NCBI GenBank assembly: GCA_964463375.1
Contig: CAYXBQ010000001.1
Coordinates: forward strand, 297,410-361,409
From: UMGS1696 sp964463375
Lineage (GTDB): Bacteria; Bacillota; Clostridia; Oscillospirales; CAG-272
Length of the DNA: 64,000 nt
Direction: 5' to 3'
Shown here: positions 59,365 through 64,000 of the stretch, piece by piece
How the letters are laid out: every line of letters starts with the position of its first letter
Numbering within the stretch: position 1 is the first letter of the stretch
The notes under the pieces: generated by a model
The model's input: only the letters and a program-made list of their open reading frames with translations
Told to the model about the DNA's origin: nothing
Databases searched by the model: none
Position numbers and translations under genes: made by a program

Positions 59365-60011
59365 GATTCCGCCAACACCTCCTGTACATATTGGCGTACA
59401 GAGCGTTTTGTCAGTATATCCGGCTGACAGCTCTCACGCAGAGAACAGTTGACACAGGTTTTTCTTCGCTTGACTTTGGGTGTATATCCTCGCTGCATCA
59501 GTCGGTGCATTTCTTGAAAAGCTTCTGTGACCTCCTGTCGTAGTGTATCGGTGATCGCATATTCTTGCCGTCTGCGAAGCTCACCATAATATATCGCTCC
59601 CTCCGGTATGTTCGTGCAAAACATTTCCTCTAAGCACAGGACCTGGCCACATAAGTGCCATAGATCGGCATCATCCGGCCGTCCATGCTTATATTCTACC
59701 GGATAGATCCGGTATTTTCCTTCTTTGCCAAAGATGGAGACACCATTCTCATCATCCCGGATCAGTTCCACCATATCGCATACGCCGCTTACACCGAGGT
59801 GGGACGAAGTGACCTTCATCCCACGGGAGAACAGTATTCTTCCTCGTTTCTCGGTAAAGCCGCTGTCGTGTACCTGCTCATGCATGAGATCACCAGACAC
59901 CGTCAGCGCATTGTCCTGCCACTGTGCCTCGATATGGACAAGTGCCCACCTTCTGGGACAATATTTGTAGTGTTTGATCCCCGATAATAGCAAGTAGTCA
60001 TCAGATTCCAT
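59361..60011 (-). CDS. cas4: CRISPR-associated Cas4 nuclease
   Basis: A 216-residue RecB-family exonuclease that trims prespacers. The first Fe-S Cys is in HYKYCPRRWALVHIE and the other three in CVNCSLRESC. The nuclease core has VSGVCDMVEL and YPVEYKHGRP. It overlaps cas7c by 11 nt. Together with Cas1 and Cas2 it completes the adaptation set of a type I-C system. Confidence 0.96.
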   Translation of the reverse strand: MESDDYLLLSGIKHYKYCPRRWALVHIEAQWQDNALTVSGDLMHEQVHDSGFTEKRGRILFSRGMKVTSSHLGVSGVCDMVELIRDDENGVSIFGKEGKYRIYPVEYKHGRPDDADLWHLCGQVLCLEEMFCTNIPEGAIYYGELRRRQEYAITDTLRQEVTEAFQEMHRLMQRGYTPKVKRRKTCVNCSLRESCQPDILTKRSVRQYVQEVLAES

Positions 60012-60888
60012 CGATCACCTCATAGGCCAGATCCGGCAGTGTATGTATGGTGATGTCATAATCCTCCACAGACATGGCATTTTCCACCCCCACTTTGCGT
60101 TGGATCTCCAGCAGCCGATGCACCTTTGCTGGTGCATACTGGCCGATCTGGTTGTTGTGTGTCCACCAGATCAGCTTGACGACTTCCATACTGCCGGAGG
60201 GACGGGCAGAGGTCTCATCGTTCACAAACAGGGTACGGAGTGCTTCCTTCAGCTTTTCGGCATCTTCAGCCGTGAAGCCGGTTTTCTTTGCCTGCTGTAC
60301 ATTGATCGAGCCATAGGTGACATACAGTCCAAAATCCACTCGATGCTTCATACCCATGGTGTCAGCACCCTTTTTATCTGGATCCTTACCCGTTTCCAGA
60401 TTCACGGATTTGGTGATCTGGGTGGAAGTGATGTTGACCGGGTCTACACTAAAGGCAGACTGGATCGTAACCGGTCCTCGAATCCCAATGGACACCGCAT
60501 CGCTTCCCTCTCCTTCGTCTTCCGATTTCTTATTCTTTTTGGAATCCTTAAAGGAAAATACCTGTCCGAAAGCCCGTACATCCAACCAAGTCTCGCAGGC
60601 TTTTTCACCAAATTCGTCACGGGACAGGTTTTTGAGTGCTTTGCAGCCATCCACACGATCCTTCAAGGAACGACAGGAATCTGCACGCCGGTCATCCGAC
60701 TGCACGAATATAGATTCGCCAGCATCCAGCAAGCGGTTGCGGATCTTTCGCTTTAAGCATACATCCGTCACTTCGCCAAACCCGCAATAATCGGTGCGGG
60801 GTCTGTTTCCATCCAGCGGGTCGCCATTGGGGTTGGCATTTTTGGCAGAAAACACCAGTGCGTAGTCAATTTTATTCTTCAGTTCCAT
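60001..60888 (-). CDS. cas7: Cascade backbone protein Cas7c (Csd2)
   Basis: A 295-residue RAMP protein that coats the crRNA. The N-terminus has VFSAKNANPNGDPLDGNRPRTD, typical of Csd2, and GIRGPVTIQSAFSVDPVNI occurs mid-protein. The start has AGGAGG-like sequence (on minus strand) 8 nt upstream, just after cas8c. Confidence 0.97.
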   Translation of the reverse strand: MELKNKIDYALVFSAKNANPNGDPLDGNRPRTDYCGFGEVTDVCLKRKIRNRLLDAGESIFVQSDDRRADSCRSLKDRVDGCKALKNLSRDEFGEKACETWLDVRAFGQVFSFKDSKKNKKSEDEGEGSDAVSIGIRGPVTIQSAFSVDPVNITSTQITKSVNLETGKDPDKKGADTMGMKHRVDFGLYVTYGSINVQQAKKTGFTAEDAEKLKEALRTLFVNDETSARPSGSMEVVKLIWWTHNNQIGQYAPAKVHRLLEIQRKVGVENAMSVEDYDITIHTLPDLAYEVIDGI

Positions 60889-60892
60889 ATAT

Positions 60893-62821
60893 TCAGTCCT
60901 CCTTCTTTTTTGTCAATTCATAGCGTTGGTTGTGATAGCCTTCCAGAAAACGGGGTGTGAGAGGTGCATTGCTGGACAGTTCACCATTTTCGCCCAGAGC
61001 ATACACAGCATCCAACATTTGTCTGTAGTATTCTCGCACCTTTGGACTTTTGATCTTGGCAAAATAGGGTTCCAGTCGGCTTCGCAGGTTAGCCCAGGTC
61101 GTGGCAGGTCGCTGCTGCATGGCGGTAAAATACCGTACAGCATTGGTTTGACGGTCATCTGTCTTATCATTCATAGTTGGCGATTTCATAGCCAGCAATT
61201 CTACAAAATCAGCAATGGCGGTTAATCGTCCAAATAAGTAGCTGCGATCCTTTTCTGTAGTATTGAGTGACAACTGGTATTCCTCCTCATGGTTGCGTGT
61301 ATTTTTTAGCATGGCAAGGGTGACTGAAAGTGATTTTTCCCATTCCCGTCTTGACCATTTGGCATTATTGTTCACCGTTTTGGTAAATCGCAGTGGGTTG
61401 AGAGCACGGTGGTATGCTGCTTGTACATAGGAATAAGGTATTGTTTTTTGATTATAGATGCATGACAGCAGATCCAAACGCAAACGACGTACCTGTTTGG
61501 TAATAGATTTTGATGCTTGCTTATCCTGTTTTGCTATTTGCATATTCTCTTTCCCATATACGGCACAACCGATCTCATAAGGCGTGGGTGTGGCTGTGCA
61601 TATATATGACTCGTTTTTTCCATCGTGACTACGATACAAACGAAAGAAACAATGTGCATACCAATAGTGGAGTCGTTCCAAATAAGTACGACCGTCCAGT
61701 TCTTCCCAGAAGTTAATGGACATACGACCTGTGGTAGCTGCAATCATACCCAGCATGGCAATGGTTGAATTTCTTTGGTATCCCGGTACATCCCGTAGCC
61801 CAAGTATAGTACGATTCAGTGCTTCAGCAAAAGCATCATCGGTATCCAGTACTGGTACCTCACTAATTTCATCTTCATCGTCTTCGATCCTTTTGATCTT
61901 ACAGCATTGTACATTCCAACACAAAAAGTACATACCATATCGCTGCCCCTCTTGTTGTTTGCTCGCAGATTTCTTCGCTGGCTGACTCACTTTTTCTTTA
62001 TCATGTTGTTTCAGTCCCTGATATTGGATCAACCATTTGAGTGTGTTGTGGATCTTGGAAGAAGATAGATAACCAATCCTGCAAGCTTGTTCTGCATCAC
62101 AAAATCTACCTTTGAATTTGAATTCATTGCCATCAATTTTTGATGAAATAAGCTTAGCGTTACCATCTACTTTGGGATGCGTTTTTGGAACAAGTTCAAT
62201 ATCCCCACTGGCATATGAGAAATCTGTCTCTTGTATGGTGGAAACCCAATACTTCCTCCAACTTTCTCGAACCGCTGGCATCTCAGCAATGGAATTAAAC
62301 TTTGACTCATTAGCATCGTATAGAAAAAACTCCACACAACTTTTATGAATTTCTTCCGGGAGCTTACTCTTTTTATTTAACTTGATCACACCAGATTTCA
62401 ATATATCTTGTACCAATGTTCCCTTTTGGAGATATGTATACAGAAGACATAATGCCTCTGGTACATCCTTAATATTCTGCCATTGTTCCAATTTGCTAAG
62501 GTACGCTTCTGTATATCTCCTATAATCTTTATCTGTGTAGTTTGTTAAATCACTTCCGACATAACCCAATTCTTCAACAAGCGGATAGGGGGCAGGAGTT
62601 GATCCTGTTCTCCCCTCTGCCTCTAACAATGAAGGAACAATAATCTTTCGATCGTTCTGGGACATATCTGCACGAATAAACGCACCATCCGCATCCAAAT
62701 ACACCTGTATGTCGATCTTTTTCGTAGTAAACCCAATCGGTGGTAGTGCTATCCCATCGTTTTGGATCGGAGCAGCATAATAGTTGTCATAGGTATCCAG
62801 TAGAGCCTGCATCCAGCTCAT
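60893..62821 (-). CDS. cas8c: Cascade large subunit Cas8c (Csd1)
   Basis: A 642-residue type I-C large subunit that recognises the PAM and helps recruit Cas3. The start MSWMQALLDTYDNYYAAPIQ, GRMSINFWEELDGRTYLERLHYWYAHCF and the C-terminal YRQMLDAVYALGENGELSSNAPLTPRFLEGYH are characteristic. It overlaps cas5c by 4 nt. GC is lower in its middle third than in the neighbouring cas genes. Confidence 0.94.
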   Translation of the reverse strand: MSWMQALLDTYDNYYAAPIQNDGIALPPIGFTTKKIDIQVYLDADGAFIRADMSQNDRKIIVPSLLEAEGRTGSTPAPYPLVEELGYVGSDLTNYTDKDYRRYTEAYLSKLEQWQNIKDVPEALCLLYTYLQKGTLVQDILKSGVIKLNKKSKLPEEIHKSCVEFFLYDANESKFNSIAEMPAVRESWRKYWVSTIQETDFSYASGDIELVPKTHPKVDGNAKLISSKIDGNEFKFKGRFCDAEQACRIGYLSSSKIHNTLKWLIQYQGLKQHDKEKVSQPAKKSASKQQEGQRYGMYFLCWNVQCCKIKRIEDDEDEISEVPVLDTDDAFAEALNRTILGLRDVPGYQRNSTIAMLGMIAATTGRMSINFWEELDGRTYLERLHYWYAHCFFRLYRSHDGKNESYICTATPTPYEIGCAVYGKENMQIAKQDKQASKSITKQVRRLRLDLLSCIYNQKTIPYSYVQAAYHRALNPLRFTKTVNNNAKWSRREWEKSLSVTLAMLKNTRNHEEEYQLSLNTTEKDRSYLFGRLTAIADFVELLAMKSPTMNDKTDDRQTNAVRYFTAMQQRPATTWANLRSRLEPYFAKIKSPKVREYYRQMLDAVYALGENGELSSNAPLTPRFLEGYHNQRYELTKKKED

Positions 62822-63531
62822 GCTTCCTCACCTTCTTCCATCGTATGCGGATACTTCTGTTCGAACTTCTTCATTTTCATAGGTCGGATATCTCGGCACA
62901 GTGAGCGGTCACATTGCCACGGCGGCAAAAATTCGATCACGCCATTTTTCATGACTGGTTTCCAGAATCGGGCAGACAGCATATTTCGTCCCGTTTCATC
63001 TGGATAGTCAAAGCCATGAAACATCATGCCCAACGGGATCTCGCCCGTGTTGTCGTATACACTGCTGCCTTCGCCAAACACACAGGGTTCTACATATCCC
63101 TGACATTCTCTAGTGCCAACAAATATATCCTTGGTACCGCCGATGCTCAGGTAACGGTTGGCTCTGGCAAAATGCTTGTTTTCGTTCCGATCCTTTGAGA
63201 AATCCTCTCGGTATTGGTTCCAGATAAAGTGTGCCTCCACCTGATAGGACACATCTCTCAGGTATGTATATACCGACAAGGTATTGCCTGCCTTATTATA
63301 ATTTACCGGACGTATATTTTTAGATTCCATCTGGATAGCGTTCAGGATACGGACACTATCGATCACCCATGTAAACGTTGGCTCCCAGTAAATGCTTTCT
63401 GTGATTCCTTTTAAGGCCTGGTAGGTGGGAACCGGGTAGGTACATTTTTCTCCACCAAGCCTTGTGGCAGGATCGGTGAACAAACCATATTTGGCAGTCA
63501 ACCGATACGTGATCGTGTTCTTATGCAGCAT
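62818..63531 (-). CDS. cas5c: crRNA-processing Cas5c (Cas5d)
   Basis: A 237-residue RAMP protein that in type I-C replaces Cas6 as the endonuclease that cuts the pre-crRNA. YGLFTDPATRLGGEKCTYPVPTYQALKGI and the later GGTKDIFVGTRECQGYVEP match Cas5d. The ATG at 63531 has GGAGGTG 9 nt upstream; the frame begins six codons earlier without such a site. It follows the Cas3 remnant by 18 nt. Confidence 0.94.
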   Translation of the reverse strand: MLHKNTITYRLTAKYGLFTDPATRLGGEKCTYPVPTYQALKGITESIYWEPTFTWVIDSVRILNAIQMESKNIRPVNYNKAGNTLSVYTYLRDVSYQVEAHFIWNQYREDFSKDRNENKHFARANRYLSIGGTKDIFVGTRECQGYVEPCVFGEGSSVYDNTGEIPLGMMFHGFDYPDETGRNMLSARFWKPVMKNGVIEFLPPWQCDRSLCRDIRPMKMKKFEQKYPHTMEEGEEA

Positions 63532-63549
63532 ACATCTTGACACCTCCAT

Positions 63550-63972
63550 TCATTCGATAAACAATAGATCTATATATGTTTTTTGCAAAGTCAAACCGGT
63601 TTCCCGATCATAGTATTCTTTTTGCAGAACGTACATTTCCCCATCTCGGATCGGGAAAATGATGCCATCCTGCACCAACCGACGAAAGGCTCCTTGATAG
63701 ATCGAAATACTGTACTTTCCAGCCTGTCGCATATATCGGATCCGGTCTTCCATAGACAGCTCTGAGGACAACCGCCGATACAGCGCTTCGCCTTCTTCAC
63801 ATGGAACCAATACACTGTACGTGATCGCATCGATCACATGGAAGTTTTCGCCTGCTGTACGATACGCACCGCACATAGGAAGCCTTTCGGGAATAGCATC
63901 CGGTCTCGCTTTTTCATTTTGTCCAAACAGGGATACTAAATTATTTTCGCAAATTGCAATAGCAAGTTGCAA
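63550..63972 (-). pseudogene. C-terminal remnant of Cas3, interrupted upstream
   Basis: A 140-residue reading frame starting at a TTG. Its sequence resembles the last part of type I-C Cas3: LPMCGAYRTAGENFHVIDA, VLVPCEEGEALYRRLSSE, AGKYSISIYQGAFRRLVQDG and YYDRETGL. It holds neither the HD nuclease nor the helicase motifs, and in-frame stops TGA-TAA stand directly upstream (63976-63981). Hence the 5' part of cas3 is either frameshifted relative to it or has been replaced; the window ends 19 nt further on. The position before cas5c is where cas3 normally ends. Confidence 0.65.
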
Positions 63973-64000
63973 TAGTTATCAAAAACGTAACAAAGCATAG

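Overview
The window looks like a chromosomal segment of a gut-type, low-GC-phylum (Firmicutes/Clostridia, probably Oscillospiraceae-like) anaerobe with moderately high GC. The supports are strong AGGAGG-type ribosome sites, many TTGACA-17-TATAAT promoters, the anaerobic electron-bifurcating pair NfnAB, clostridial families of unknown function (DUF1846, DUF1540, DUF2325, DUF6110, YerC), a dockerin/cohesin-type secreted protein, and many intracellular glycosidases. This is inference from gene content; no taxonomic marker such as 16S is present.

Layout: 1-1.5 kb holds the 3' part of a DUF1846 gene. 1.6-7.8 kb (minus) is a complete Liv-type branched-chain amino-acid ABC operon (livK-H-M-G-F) followed by an alpha-L-fucosidase. 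8.1-12.7 kb (plus) is a Bce-type antimicrobial-peptide sensing and resistance module (response regulator, kinase, ATPase, permease). 12.8-18.6 kb (minus) has an acyltransferase, an orphan solute-binding lipoprotein, uracil permease with PyrR, and a GNAT enzyme. 18.7-23.3 kb (minus) is a sugar operon: ROK kinase, SIS isomerase, GH78 rhamnosidase and a glycyl-radical activase. 23.5-25.9 kb carries a DUF1540 protein, a CapA-like protein and an SdpR/SdpI pair. 26.1-31.1 kb is an unusual purA-nfnA-nfnB-purB operon with tandem repeats in its leader, followed by aroK. 31.9-34.5 kb has a GH109-like protein and a GH20 hexosaminidase.

34.7-39.8 kb (plus) is a putative metal-responsive locus: a membrane HMA protein, an AraC regulator, a Cys-rich DUF6110 protein, a P1B-type ATPase lacking the CPx motif, DUF2325 and flavodoxin. 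Four identically spaced inverted repeats (GGTTAG-N6-CTAACC type) lie in two of its control regions. I regard this as the best candidate for an under-described system. 39.9-47.6 kb includes DagK, an SGNH hydrolase, a methyltransferase/YerC pair, and a divergent AraC / FAD-oxidoreductase / lipoprotein / M14-peptidase cluster. Two tRNAs (Leu-TAA and initiator Met) follow, then a PHP phosphatase with an EutH-like transporter, a large secreted LRR/cohesin/dockerin protein, and a GH36 alpha-galactosidase behind a palindromic operator.

55.0-64.0 kb is an accessory region: an AT-richer Sel1-NUDIX fusion, a decayed HAD phosphatase, and a type I-C CRISPR-Cas locus. The array has 20 repeats and is read on the minus strand away from cas2. 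The cas genes run cas5c-cas8c-cas7c-cas4-cas1-cas2 after a C-terminal cas3 remnant whose frame is interrupted just before the window ends. Interference may therefore be impaired although adaptation genes are intact.
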